Source: Streptomyces mangrovi
GTDB taxonomy: Bacteria; Actinomycetota; Actinomycetes; Streptomycetales; Streptomycetaceae
Reading direction: 5' to 3'
DNA: 64,000 nucleotides
Assembly (NCBI RefSeq): GCF_900114215.1
Contig: NZ_FOSG01000013.1
Span: 100,183 to 164,182, forward strand
The notes under the pieces are model-generated. The model saw only the letters and a list, made by a program, of their open reading frames with translations, was not told where the DNA came from and ran no database searches. Shown piece after piece: positions 49,657 to 58,861 of the stretch; position 1 is the stretch's first letter; every line of letters starts with the position of its first letter. Both the position numbers and the translations under genes were made by a program.

Positions 49657-51168
49657 TCACTTCCCGGACAGCGCCCTGACCAGCTCCTCCGCCGTACCGC
49701 AGCGGTCGAGCAGCTCGCTGACGTGGGCACGCGTACCGCGCAGCGGCTCCAGGGTGGGTACCCGCTGGAGGGAGTCCCGACCCGGCAGATCGAAGATCAC
49801 CGAGTCCCAGGAGGCCGCGGCCACCGCGTCGGCGTACCGCTCCAGGCACTGGCCGCGGAAGTAGGCGCGGGTGTCCTCCGGGGGCTGGGAGCGGGCACGC
49901 TCCACCTCCGCCTCGTCCAGCAGCCGCTTCATCCGGCCGCGGGCCGCCAGGCGGTTGTACAGCCCCTTGTCGGGGCGCACGTCGGCGTACTGCAGGTCCA
50001 CCAGGTGCAGCCGGGCCGCGTCCCAGTCCAGGCCGTCGCGGCGCCGGTAGCCCTCCATCAGCTCCCGCTTGGCGACCCAGTCCAGCTCGCCCGCCAGACT
50101 CATCGGATCGCTCTCCAGACGCACCAGGACGTCCTCCCAGCGGGCCAGCACGTCCCTGGTCTGCTCGTCCGCGTCCTGTCCCCAGCGCTCCTCCACGTAC
50201 TTACGGGCCAGCTCGTAGTACTCCATCTGGAGCTGTACGGCGGTGAGCGTCCGTCCGCTGCGCAGCGTGACCGGCCGGCGCAGCGACGGGTCGTGGCTGA
50301 CCTGGTGGAGGGTGCGCACGGGCTGGTCGACGGCCAGGTCGACGGCGATGAAGCCGTCCTCGATCATGGACAGCACCAGGGAGGTGGTGCCGAGTTTGAG
50401 GTAGGTGGAGATCTCCGACAGGTTGGCGTCTCCGACGATCACGTGCAGCCGGCGGTACTTCTCGGCGTCGGCGTGCGGCTCGTCGCGGGTGTTGATGATC
50501 GGCCGTTTGAGGGTGGTCTCCAGGCCGACCTCCACCTCGAAGTAGTCGGCCCGCTGGCTGATCTGGAAGCCGTGTTCGGAGCCGTCCTGTCCGATCCCGA
50601 CGCGTCCGGCCCCGGTGACGACCTGGCGGGAGACGAAGAAGGGCGTCAGATGGCGCACGATGTCCGAGAAGGGGGTCTCCCGCTTCATCAGGTAGTTCTC
50701 GTGGCAGCCGTAGGAGGCGCCCTTGTTGTCGGTGTTGTTCTTGTACAGGTGGATCGGCTGGGTGCCGGGCACCTCGGCGGCGCGCCGGGCGGCCTCTGCC
50801 ATGATCCGCTCACCGGCCTTGTCCCACAGCACGGCGTCCCTCGGGTTGGTGACCTCCGGGGCGCTGTACTCGGGGTGCGCGTGGTCCACGTACAGCCGCG
50901 CGCCGTTGGTGAGGATCACGTTGGCCAGGCCGATGTCCTCGTCCGTGAGCTGGCTGGAGTCGGCTGCCTCGCGCGCGAGGTCGAAGCCCCGGGCGTCCCG
51001 CAGCGGGTTCTCCTCCTCGAAGTCCCAGCGGGCGCGGCGCGCCCGGTGCATCGCCGCCGCGTAGGCGTTGACGACCTGGGACGAGGTGAGCATGGCATTG
51101 GCGTTCGGGTGACCGGGGACGGAGATCCCGTACTCCGTCTCGATGCCCATCACTCGCCGTACGGTCAT
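49657..51168 (-). CDS. dop: Pup deamidase/depupylase Dop
   Basis: 503-residue paralog of PafA that cleaves Pup from targets and, where needed, deamidates Pup. RRVMGIETEYGISVPGHPNANAM is the Dop-type start, and the insertion loop after it (SSQVVNAYAAAMHRARRARWDFEEENP) is the Dop-specific segment. HPEYSAPEVTNPRDAV, YKNNTDNKGASYGCHENY and TRDEPHADAEKYRRLHVIVGDANLSEI are shared with PafA. Since the local Pup ends in Glu, depupylation is its probable role. Confidence 0.97.
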   Translation of the reverse strand: MTVRRVMGIETEYGISVPGHPNANAMLTSSQVVNAYAAAMHRARRARWDFEEENPLRDARGFDLAREAADSSQLTDEDIGLANVILTNGARLYVDHAHPEYSAPEVTNPRDAVLWDKAGERIMAEAARRAAEVPGTQPIHLYKNNTDNKGASYGCHENYLMKRETPFSDIVRHLTPFFVSRQVVTGAGRVGIGQDGSEHGFQISQRADYFEVEVGLETTLKRPIINTRDEPHADAEKYRRLHVIVGDANLSEISTYLKLGTTSLVLSMIEDGFIAVDLAVDQPVRTLHQVSHDPSLRRPVTLRSGRTLTAVQLQMEYYELARKYVEERWGQDADEQTRDVLARWEDVLVRLESDPMSLAGELDWVAKRELMEGYRRRDGLDWDAARLHLVDLQYADVRPDKGLYNRLAARGRMKRLLDEAEVERARSQPPEDTRAYFRGQCLERYADAVAAASWDSVIFDLPGRDSLQRVPTLEPLRGTRAHVSELLDRCGTAEELVRALSGK

Positions 51169-51361
51169 GCGGCCCTCCTTGCCCGGCGGCGGCCCGCCTT
51201 TGGGCCACCGCTCAAGTCCCGCTGCGCATCCGGCCCGCTCGCGGCCCCTGGCCCCGCGCTCCGCATGGCGGCGGTACGGACGAGCCTAGGGCGGTCGGGC
51301 CCCGGTTGGGAGATCGCTGCGGACTTCCCGTGTTTCCTCGGTGGAGATCGGTCCGAAAAGA

Positions 51362-51419
51362 TCCGGCTGCGGACGCCCGTCCCCGCCTCTCGACGGGGAC
51401 ACGGGCGTCCGCAGCCGGA
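51362..51419 (-). terminator. terminator after arc
   Basis: A 19-bp outer stem and an inner 7-bp stem (GTCCCCG/CGGGGAC), ten bases after the arc stop; CTTTTC follows on the minus strand. It separates arc from dop, which must have its own promoter in 51169-51361. Confidence 0.88.
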
Positions 51420-51428
51420 CGGTGTCTT

Positions 51429-53195
51429 CTACAGGTACTGACCGGTGTTGGCCACCGTGTCGATGGAGCGTCCGGTGTCCGCGCCCTGCTTTCCGGTGAC
51501 GAGGGTGCGGATGAAGACGATCCGCTCGCCCTTCTTGCCGGAGATGCGGGCCCAGTCGTCGGGGTTGGTGGTGTTGGGCAGGTCCTCGTTCTCCTTGAAC
51601 TCGTCCACGCACGCGGCGAGCAGGTGGGAGACCCGCAGGCCCTTCTGGTTGTGGTCGAGGAAGGCCTTGATCGCCATCTTCTTGGCCCGGTCGACGATGT
51701 TCTGGATCATCGCGCCGGAGTTGAAGTCCTTGAAGTACAGAACCTCCTTGTCACCGTTGGCGTAGGTGACCTCCAGGAAGCGGTTCTCCTCGGACTCGGC
51801 GTACATCTGCTCGACGACCGACTGGATCATCCCGGCGACGGTGGCCTCGGGGTCCTTGTTGTGCTCCGCGAGGTCGTCCGCGTGCAGCGGGAGGTTCGGG
51901 GTCAGGTACTTCGAGAAGATGTCCTTGGCGGCCTCGGCGTCCGGACGCTCGATCTTGATCTTCACATCGAGGCGTCCCGGGCGCAGGATCGCCGGGTCGA
52001 TCATGTCCTCACGGTTGGAGGCGCCGATGACGATGACGTTCTCCAGCCCCTCCACACCGTCGATCTCCGACAGCAGCTGCGGGACGATGGTGTTCTCCAC
52101 GTCCGAGCTGACGCCGGAGCCGCGGGTGCGGAACAGGGAGTCCATCTCGTCGAAGAAGACGATGACGGGCGTGCCCTCGCTCGCCTTCTCCCGGGCCCGC
52201 TGGAAGACCAGGCGGATGTGCCGCTCGGTCTCGCCGACGTACTTGTTCAGCAGCTCGGGGCCCTTGATGTTGAGGAAGTAGCTCTTCCCCTGGGGCTGCC
52301 CGGTCACCTCTGCGACCTTCTTGGCAAGGGAGTTGGCCACGGCCTTGGCGATCAGGGTCTTGCCGCAGCCGGGCGGGCCGTAGAGCAGCACGCCCTTGGG
52401 CGGGCGGAGTTCGTGCTCCTTGAACAGGTCCGGATAGAGGTAGGGGAGCTCCACCGCGTCGCGGATCAGCTCGATCTGCCCGCCCAGGCCACCGATCTTG
52501 TTGTAGTCGATGTCCGGGACCTCTTCGAGGACGAGCTCCTCCACCTCGCTCTTGGGCACGACCTCGTAGACGTACCCCGAGCGCGGCTCCAGCAGCAGCG
52601 CGTCACCGGCCCGGAGCGTGGCTTTCATAAGGGGCTCGGCGAGCCTGACCACGCGCTCCTCGTCGGTGTGCCCGATCACCAGGGCGCGCTCGCCGTCCTC
52701 CAGGACCTCCTTGAGGGTGACGATGTCCCCGGCGCGTTCGAACTCCATGGCCTCGACCACGTTGAGCGCCTCGTTCAGCATGACCTCCTGGCCACGCCTG
52801 AGCTCACCGAGATCGAGACTGGGGCTGACGTTCACCCGGAGCTTGCGCCCGCCGGTGAAGATGTCGGCCGTGCCGTCCTCGTTCGCCTGCAGAAAAACCC
52901 CGAAGCCGGCCGGTGGCTGGGCCAGCCGGTCGACCTCCTCCTTGAGGGCCACGATCTGGTCACGGGCCTCACGGAGGGTGCCTGCGAGCCGCTCGTTCTG
53001 TGCGGACACACCGGCCAGGTTCGTCTGCAGCTCGACGATCCGCTCCTCGAGAATCCGAGTGTGGCGCGGAGAGTCGGCGAGCTTGCGGCGCAGGACGGCG
53101 ATCTCCTGCTCGAGATGGGCAACCTGGCCTGCCGGGTCGTCGGAACCCCGTTCGGGCCGGATGCCGCGGTTGATGTCGTCGTCGTGGGCTGCCAC
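51429..53195 (-). CDS. arc: proteasome-associated AAA ATPase Arc (Mpa)
   Basis: 588-residue hexameric unfoldase that threads pupylated proteins into the 20S core. Coiled coil about 20-95 (VAHLEQEIAVLRRKLA), two OB folds to about 230, and one AAA module with Walker A GPPGCGKT, Walker B VIVFFDEMDSLF and arginine-finger region ILRPGRLDVKIK. The C terminus GQYL is the proteasome-docking motif. GTG at 53193-53195 is preferred: GGAGGAGGTGAGG lies just before it, and the resulting 588 residues match the S. coelicolor protein length. Confidence 0.97.
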   Translation of the reverse strand: MAAHDDDINRGIRPERGSDDPAGQVAHLEQEIAVLRRKLADSPRHTRILEERIVELQTNLAGVSAQNERLAGTLREARDQIVALKEEVDRLAQPPAGFGVFLQANEDGTADIFTGGRKLRVNVSPSLDLGELRRGQEVMLNEALNVVEAMEFERAGDIVTLKEVLEDGERALVIGHTDEERVVRLAEPLMKATLRAGDALLLEPRSGYVYEVVPKSEVEELVLEEVPDIDYNKIGGLGGQIELIRDAVELPYLYPDLFKEHELRPPKGVLLYGPPGCGKTLIAKAVANSLAKKVAEVTGQPQGKSYFLNIKGPELLNKYVGETERHIRLVFQRAREKASEGTPVIVFFDEMDSLFRTRGSGVSSDVENTIVPQLLSEIDGVEGLENVIVIGASNREDMIDPAILRPGRLDVKIKIERPDAEAAKDIFSKYLTPNLPLHADDLAEHNKDPEATVAGMIQSVVEQMYAESEENRFLEVTYANGDKEVLYFKDFNSGAMIQNIVDRAKKMAIKAFLDHNQKGLRVSHLLAACVDEFKENEDLPNTTNPDDWARISGKKGERIVFIRTLVTGKQGADTGRSIDTVANTGQYL

Positions 53196-53473
53196 GGTCC
53201 TCACCTCCTCCAAGGGGAGCTGGACGCTTCCTGACCCTACCTGGACCCGTGGGGGTTGAAACCCCTAGATCACAAACACGGTCGGGGTGTGTCTGATCTT
53301 CACCCTTGCGCACTCCCTTACCCCGGGTGAATACCCACCCAACCTCTCCGGAAAGCGGCCGGTTGTATCGTCTGAAGCGTCAACCCCCGTCACGGGTGGC
53401 TCTATTCCGCCAAGATCACACCGACAATCCGTCACACGGTCCGGTCACGAGCGCAGGAACGGCAGGCAGCAAC
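53196..53473. promoter_or_regulatory. arc/ferredoxin divergent promoter region
   Basis: 278 bases. On the minus strand TTTCAA and TAGGGT form a weak promoter for arc, preceded by a GGGGTTTCAACCCC-type inverted repeat near 53250-53266. On the plus side no strong promoter motif is obvious before the ferredoxin ATG. No additional gene was seen. Confidence 0.4.
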
Positions 53474-53788
53474 ATGGGCTCGCACAACGAGCAGACCGCA
53501 GAACTGGAAGTCTGGATCGACCAGGAACTCTGCACCGGCGACGGGATCTGTGCGCAGTACGCGCCCGAGGTCTTCGAGCTGGACATCGACGGGCTCGCCT
53601 ACGTGAAGGGCCCCGCACCCGCGGGCGAGGAGGCGGAGCTGCGCACCGAGCCGGGCGCCACCGCCCCCGTCCCCCTCCCGCTGCTGAGCGACGTGGTGGA
53701 CTCGGCCAAGGAGTGTCCGGGCGAGTGCATCCACGTGCGCCGGGCGGCCGACGGCGTCGAGGTGTACGGTCCCGACGCCGGGCAGTAG
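53474..53788 (+). CDS. [3Fe-4S]-type ferredoxin
   Basis: 104-residue small ferredoxin of the actinobacterial type that serves cytochromes P450. Cluster ligands are C20 and C26 in CTGDGICAQYAPEVFEL, and CPGECIHV near residue 80. The start ATG follows the weak site GCAGG; an extension of 56 codons upstream is open but has poor codon use. It stands alone; no P450 gene is in the window. Divergent from arc. Confidence 0.88.
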   Translation: MGSHNEQTAELEVWIDQELCTGDGICAQYAPEVFELDIDGLAYVKGPAPAGEEAELRTEPGATAPVPLPLLSDVVDSAKECPGECIHVRRAADGVEVYGPDAGQ

Positions 53789-53836
53789 TTACGGCGGCGC
53801 TCCGGTCTCCGGCGGCGCCGGGCGTTGCGTGACCGC

Positions 53837-54514
53837 TCAGACACTCCGGGCGGTCGGCGCGGCCTCCAGCACGAACTTCCCGCCCCGCCACTCCCATTCG
53901 ACGTCCCGCGCCCGGTCGGGACAGCAGCGGGGCACGTCCGGCGACGAGTAGCCCAGCAGCCTGGCGGACACCGTGCGGTCGCGGACGGTCAGGTCCTGCA
54001 CCGCCATCCCCTCCCCCGGGTCCACCAGGGTCTCGGCGATCCGGGGCCCGCCTCCCTCACTCGCGGGGTGCGCCAGGACGTACACCCCGCTGGGCGGGGT
54101 GCCGATACCCGCGGCGCAGCGGACCACCGCGACGGTCTCGGCGCGGCCGTCGCCGTCGAAGTCCACGGCTGCCCTGTCGATCACCTCGGCCTCCACGGGG
54201 CCGCATTCCAGCGGGTAGCGGGCCGCGTCCGCGTCCGGCCCGGGAGCCACCGCGGCGGTCTCCCGCGGCTGGGTGGCGTCGGCGCCGGCGGGTTCCAGCA
54301 GCGCGGCGGCCCCCAGCAGCGCGCCCAGCGCCGCGGCGGTGGCGAACCAGTGCGGTGCGCGGGCTCGGGTGTGGGCGGCGAGGGCGTCGGGGGAGGACGG
54401 TGCCCGGTCCGCCCCGGGGGTCCCGGCCGGACCGGGCTGGGGCGGGACGGCGGGGGTGGCGGCTGGACGGGGCGAGGCGGAGGGCGCGGGCGCGGAGTCT
54501 GCCGGAAGCTGCAC
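53837..54514 (-). CDS. membrane-anchored protein of unknown function
   Basis: 225-residue protein. A Pro/Ala-rich cytosolic segment of about 50 residues precedes one transmembrane helix (FATAAALGALLGAAALL), then an external domain with DFDGDGRAETVAVVRC, which resembles a calcium-binding FG-GAP-like loop, and CCPDRARDVEWEW near the end. No close family recognised. GTG 54512-54514 is preferred because CAGGAG lies nine bases upstream; ATG at 54568 is the alternative. Confidence 0.7.
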   Translation of the reverse strand: MQLPADSAPAPSASPRPAATPAVPPQPGPAGTPGADRAPSSPDALAAHTRARAPHWFATAAALGALLGAAALLEPAGADATQPRETAAVAPGPDADAARYPLECGPVEAEVIDRAAVDFDGDGRAETVAVVRCAAGIGTPPSGVYVLAHPASEGGGPRIAETLVDPGEGMAVQDLTVRDRTVSARLLGYSSPDVPRCCPDRARDVEWEWRGGKFVLEAAPTARSV

Positions 54515-54665
54515 GCGGGACGGCTCCTGTGAGGTGCGGGCGGCCGGGGGTGCCCAGCATCGTGCCATACGTCACACCGCGGCGGAACGGCCGGGTGCGC
54601 TTCGCCGCCGCTCCGTCCCCCGCCCGGCCCGCACAGGGCCGGGCGGGTGGCGGAAAAGAGCCGTC

Positions 54666-55565
54666 TCAGCCGCGGCCCGAGCCGCTGCCCGGGCCGCTGT
54701 AGTCCTCCCCGTACGCGCCCTTGGCCGGGCGGCGGCGGCGCATCGGGGGCTCCACCCCGTCGGCGAGCCGGCGCGCGGTGAGCAGGAAGCCGGTGTGCCC
54801 GATCATGCGGTGGTCGGGACGGACGGCCAGGCCCTCGACGTGCCAGGTGCGCACCATGGTCTCCCAGGCGGCCGGCTCGTTGAAGGTGCCGTGCTCGCGG
54901 ATGGACTCCACCGTGCGGGCGAGCTGGGTGGTGGTGGCGACGTAGGCGCACAGGATGCCGCCGGGGACGAGGGCCTTGGAGACGGCCTCCAGGCACTCCC
55001 AGGGGGCGAGCATGTCCAGGATGACCCGGTCGACCTCGGTGTCGGACAGGTTGTCCTGGAGGTCTCCGACGGTCAGCCGCCAGGCCGGGTGCGGGCCGCC
55101 GAAGTACCGCTCGACGTTCCCCTGCGCGATCTCGGCGAAGTCGGCGCGGCGCTCGTAGGAGTGCAGCATGCCCTGGTCGCCCACGGCCCGCAGCAGGAAG
55201 GTGCTCAGCGAGCCGGAGCCGACGCCCGCCTCGACGACGCGCGCGCCGGGGAAGATGTCGGCCATCGCGAGGATCTGCCCCGCGTCCTTGGGGTAGACGA
55301 CGGCAGCGCCGCGCGGCATGGACAGGACGTAGTCGGGGAGCAGGGGACGCAGCGCGAGATAGGCGACGTTTCCCGTGGTACGGACGACCGTGCCCTCGGG
55401 AGCACCGATCAGCTCGTCGTGGGGGAAGGCTCCCTTGTGGGTGTGGAAGCTCTTCCCCGCCTCGAGCGTGAAGGTGTAGTGGCGTCCCTTGGGGTCGGTG
55501 AGCTGGACCTGGTCCCCGACCTGGAAGGGCCCGCGACGGCGGGCGGCACCGGTCGGTTCGGACAT
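54666..55565 (-). CDS. trmI: tRNA (adenine-58-N1)-methyltransferase
   Basis: 299-residue SAM-dependent enzyme making m1A58 in tRNA. N-terminal beta domain (GPFQVGDQVQLTDPKGRHYTFTL, SFHTHKGAFPHDELIG) and Rossmann domain (VVEAGVGSGSLSTFLLRAVG, VDRVILDMLAPWECLEAV) are present, followed by a short Gly/Ser tail. ATG lies seven bases after TACCCT (minus 55573-55578), suggesting a leaderless mRNA. A second copy of the motif YERRADFAEIAQGNVE is the family helix. Confidence 0.93.
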   Translation of the reverse strand: MSEPTGAARRRGPFQVGDQVQLTDPKGRHYTFTLEAGKSFHTHKGAFPHDELIGAPEGTVVRTTGNVAYLALRPLLPDYVLSMPRGAAVVYPKDAGQILAMADIFPGARVVEAGVGSGSLSTFLLRAVGDQGMLHSYERRADFAEIAQGNVERYFGGPHPAWRLTVGDLQDNLSDTEVDRVILDMLAPWECLEAVSKALVPGGILCAYVATTTQLARTVESIREHGTFNEPAAWETMVRTWHVEGLAVRPDHRMIGHTGFLLTARRLADGVEPPMRRRRPAKGAYGEDYSGPGSGSGRG

Positions 55566-55687
55566 GGGGGCAAGGGTAGTCCAGGCACGCCCTCCGGCCG
55601 TAATCGAGGCCCGCCCCTCCCGCATGCCCCCGTCCCCGGGCGGCCCCGGCGGGGGTGGCCGGGAACGGGTTCGCGAGGTCTCGTGGG

Positions 55688-56917
55688 TCAGGAGGCGGGC
55701 TTGGCCATGGCCGCCACGAACGCCCGCTCGACGTCCCCGGCCGACAGCACCCCGTAGATCTCGCCGCTTCCCTCCACCACCAGGTACTCGCTGGCGGGGG
55801 TGGCGCGCAGGTGCTCCAGCAGCTCCTCCCCGGCCAGCTCGGCCCACACCCGCATGCCCTCGGTGAGGTCCTGGGCCAGGGTGCTCACCGCCACCCAGGG
55901 GCGCCGGTGCTCGGGCACCCCGGCGATGGCCGCCTCGCGGACGACGGCGACCGCCTCCCCCTGGCCGTCCACGACCACCAGGGCCCTGGCCCCGGCCTCG
56001 TTGGCGCGGCGCAGCCCCTCCGACAGGGGGGTGTCGGCGGAGACGGGGACGGCTCGGCGGGTCAGGGCCCGGGCGCTCAGCTCGGGCAGGCGCTCGCGCA
56101 GCCTGGCCATGCGAAGGCTGTTGCCCGCGCCGGTCCAGATGATCGCGGCGAGGATCGCGGCGAGCAGGGCGTCGGTGATGGAGTCCACCCCGCCGAAGCC
56201 CTCCTCTGCTCCGTAGCCCCCCGCGTAGCTGAGCAGCGGCATCCCGACCAGGACGGCGACGGCGAGCGCACGGCCGGTCCAGGCGGCGGCGACGGTGCCG
56301 GTCATCGGCTTGCCGCTGATCTTCCACACCACCGCGCGCAGCATCCGGCCGCCGTCCAGGGGCAGGCCCGGCAACAGGTTGAAGATCGCGACGATGAGGT
56401 TGGAGACCATCAGCCCGGCCAGCAGCACCGCGGGCACGGTGCCGGACTCGACGGCGAACAGCCCCAGGTAGAACACGCCCGACAGCACCAGGGAGAGCAG
56501 CGGGCCGACGAAGGCCAGGACGAACTCCCGGCCCGGGGTCTCGCTCTCCTTCTCGATCTCCGACACCCCGCCGAAGAACTGGAGCTGGATGCGGCGCACC
56601 GGGAGTTTGAAGCGCAGTGCGGCGACGGTGTGGGCCAGCTCGTGGACCAGCACCGAGGCGTAGAAGGCGACCGCGAAGAACAGGGACACCAGATAGCGGG
56701 CGCCGCCCAGTTCCGGGAGCACGCGCTCCAGCTGGCCGCCGAAGACCCAGGTGATCAGCGCGGCGACGACGAACCAGCTCGGCGCCACGTACACGGGCAC
56801 GCCGAAGGGGCGGCCCATGAGAAGGCCGCCGCCGCTCTCCCGCGGGCGCTTCGGCCTGCCGTCCGCCGATTCGCCGGGGCCGGGCTCCGGCCGCCCGCCG
56901 TTGTCCGTGTCCGCCAC
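55688..56917 (-). CDS. site-2 protease (M50) with CBS domains
   Basis: 409-residue membrane metalloprotease for regulated intramembrane proteolysis. Zinc ligands are in VLVHELAHTVAAL (HELAH) and NLLPGLPLDGGRML; several transmembrane segments surround them (FVVAALITWVFGG, LVSLFFAVAFYASVL). Two C-terminal CBS domains (about 270-409; ALVVVDGQGEAVAVV, EYLVVEGSGEIYGVLSAGD) probably sense a nucleotide. Start GTG 56915-56917 with GAGGGGAA upstream. About 35 residues before the first helix are charged and disordered. Confidence 0.93.
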   Translation of the reverse strand: MADTDNGGRPEPGPGESADGRPKRPRESGGGLLMGRPFGVPVYVAPSWFVVAALITWVFGGQLERVLPELGGARYLVSLFFAVAFYASVLVHELAHTVAALRFKLPVRRIQLQFFGGVSEIEKESETPGREFVLAFVGPLLSLVLSGVFYLGLFAVESGTVPAVLLAGLMVSNLIVAIFNLLPGLPLDGGRMLRAVVWKISGKPMTGTVAAAWTGRALAVAVLVGMPLLSYAGGYGAEEGFGGVDSITDALLAAILAAIIWTGAGNSLRMARLRERLPELSARALTRRAVPVSADTPLSEGLRRANEAGARALVVVDGQGEAVAVVREAAIAGVPEHRRPWVAVSTLAQDLTEGMRVWAELAGEELLEHLRATPASEYLVVEGSGEIYGVLSAGDVERAFVAAMAKPAS

Positions 56918-57052
56918 GGGTTCCCCTCGTAGAAGATGCCCTCGCACCCGGTGGTCGGTCCCCGCGTCCGTGTGGTGCGGGGGAGGGTGCGAAGGGGTAC
57001 GCCATCGATGGTAAGCGGCGGTGTGTCGGTGGCGGGCCGTAGGGTCGGGTCC

Positions 57053-58012
57053 ATGGTCTCCCATCCGGCGTCCGGCAAGGCGCCCTCACCCGCCTCGCCG
57101 CCCAACTCCCTGTCACCGTCGCGGGCCGCCGACTTCATGCAGTGCCCGCTGCTGTACCGCTTCCGGGTGATCGACAGGCTGCCCGAGAAACCGACGCCCG
57201 CGGCCACCCGGGGCACGGTGGTGCACGCGGTGCTGGAGCGGCTGTTCGACGCTCCGGCCGCCGAGCGCAGTGTGCGCCGGGCGCGCTCGCTGGTGGTGCG
57301 GGAGTGGGAGCGGCTGCTGGCGAAGCGGCCGGAGCTGGCGGAGCTGTTCACACAGGACGGCCGGGCGGCCCCGGGCGAGGGCGCGGCCGACGGCACCGAG
57401 CTGGCGCAGTGGCTGGCCCGGGCGGAGGAGCTGGTCGAGCGGTGGTTCTCCCTGGAGGACCCCACCAGGCTGGAGCCGGCCGAGCGCGAGCTGTTCGTGG
57501 AGGCCCGCCTGGAGTCCGGGCTGCGGCTGCGCGGCATCATCGACCGGGTGGACGTGGCGCCCACCGGCGAGGTCCGCATCGTCGACTACAAGACCGGCAA
57601 GGCGCCCCGGCCGCAGTACGCGGCCGAGGCGCTGTTCCAGATGAAGTTCTACGCCCTGGTGCTGTGGCGGCTGCGCGGCACGATCCCGCGCCGGCTGCAG
57701 CTGGTCTACCTGGGCAGCGCGGACGTGCTCACCTACGACCCGGACGAGAACGACCTGCGCGGCGTGGAGCGCAAGCTGCTGGCCCTGTGGGAGGCGATCC
57801 GGCAGGCGACCGAGACCGGCGACTGGCGGCCCAGGCCGGGCCCGCTGTGCGGCTGGTGTGCCCACCAGGCGCTGTGCCCGGAGTTCGGGGGCACTCCCCC
57901 GCCGTATCCGCTGATGATCCAGCCTCGGCTGCCGCTGGAGCCGGACGGCGGCAGGGGCGACGGCACGGGCAGTGGCACGGGCACCGGCGGGGAGGGCGGC
58001 GGGCACTCCTGA
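57053..58012 (+). CDS. RecB family Fe-S exonuclease
   Basis: 319-residue PD-(D/E)XK nuclease. AADFMQCPLLYRF supplies the first cysteine; TRGTVVHAVLERLF the active-site histidine; LRGIIDRVDVAPTGEVRIVDYKTGK the D and DxK; CGWCAHQALCPEF the other three cysteines of a 4Fe-4S cluster as in AddB/Cas4. Role is probably DNA end processing. The ATG lies seven bases after TAGGGT (57040-57045), a leaderless arrangement. The Gly-rich tail (about 25 residues) is disordered. Confidence 0.92.
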   Translation: MVSHPASGKAPSPASPPNSLSPSRAADFMQCPLLYRFRVIDRLPEKPTPAATRGTVVHAVLERLFDAPAAERSVRRARSLVVREWERLLAKRPELAELFTQDGRAAPGEGAADGTELAQWLARAEELVERWFSLEDPTRLEPAERELFVEARLESGLRLRGIIDRVDVAPTGEVRIVDYKTGKAPRPQYAAEALFQMKFYALVLWRLRGTIPRRLQLVYLGSADVLTYDPDENDLRGVERKLLALWEAIRQATETGDWRPRPGPLCGWCAHQALCPEFGGTPPPYPLMIQPRLPLEPDGGRGDGTGSGTGTGGEGGGHS

Positions 58013-58107
58013 CGGCGGCGGCTCCCGGAGCACCCTCCCGGCGGCCGAGGGCGCGACCGGCTGGGCGAGAATGGGCCTGTCGAGCCCCCGCCCCGTTAGG
58101 AGTTCCC

Positions 58108-58779
58108 GTGGCAATCCGCGTCCTGCTGGTCGACGACCAGCCGCTGCTGCGCACCGGCTTCCGGATGATCCTGGAGGCCGAGGGGGACATCGCCGTGGTG
58201 GGCGAGGCCGGGGACGGCCTGCAGGCGCTGGAGCAGGTGCGGGCACTCCAGCCGGACGTGGCCTTGATGGACATCCGGATGCCGCGGATGGACGGCGTGG
58301 AGGCGACCCGGCAGATCACCGGCCCGGAGCGGAACGGCCCCGCCAAGGTGCTGGTGCTCACCACGTTCGACCTGGACGAGTACGTGGTGGAGGCGCTGCG
58401 CGCGGGCGCGTCCGGCTTCCTGCTCAAGGACGCGCCGGCCGCCGAGCTGGTGCAGGCGATCCGGGTGGTGGCGGCCGGCGAGGCGATGCTCGCCCCCAGC
58501 ATCACCCGGCGCCTGCTGGACAAGTACGCCGGGAAGTTGCCCTCGGGCGAGGAGGAGGTGCCCGACGCACTGGGCACGCTCACCGACCGAGAGGTCGAGG
58601 TGCTCAAACTGGTGGCGCGCGGCCTGTCGAACGCCGAGATCGCCGCGGACCTCTTCGTCAGCGAGACGACGGTGAAGACCCATGTCGGCCATGTGCTGAC
58701 CAAGCTGAGCCTGCGCGACCGGGTGCAGGCGGCGGTGTACGCCTACGAGAGCGGGCTGGTCCGCCCCGGCGACCGGTAG
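58108..58779 (+). CDS. NarL/LuxR-type response regulator
   Basis: 223-residue two-component regulator. Receiver acidic residues D9-D10 in LLVDDQPLLR, phospho-acceptor D55 in DVALMDIRMPRMDG, and LLKDAPA lysine; the C-terminal GerE HTH is LTDREVEVLKLVARGLSNAEIAADLFVSETTVKTHVGHVLTKL. TTAGGAG five bases before the GTG. No histidine kinase is adjacent, so it is an orphan in this window; the kinase at 20850 lies 37 kb away and is not an obvious partner. Confidence 0.93.
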   Translation: MAIRVLLVDDQPLLRTGFRMILEAEGDIAVVGEAGDGLQALEQVRALQPDVALMDIRMPRMDGVEATRQITGPERNGPAKVLVLTTFDLDEYVVEALRAGASGFLLKDAPAAELVQAIRVVAAGEAMLAPSITRRLLDKYAGKLPSGEEEVPDALGTLTDREVEVLKLVARGLSNAEIAADLFVSETTVKTHVGHVLTKLSLRDRVQAAVYAYESGLVRPGDR

Positions 58780-58861
58780 GGCGCCCGCCGGGGCCGGTGA
58801 CGCCGGGGCGCCGCGAAACCGGCGCCGGTTTCGCGGCGCCGGTTTCGGGGAGGGAACGGGA

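Noticed and set aside
43446..53213. Undescribed protein-tagging system
   Set aside because: The cluster is the known Pup-proteasome system (pafA, prcAB, pup, dop, arc) in its usual order; only fine details are unusual.
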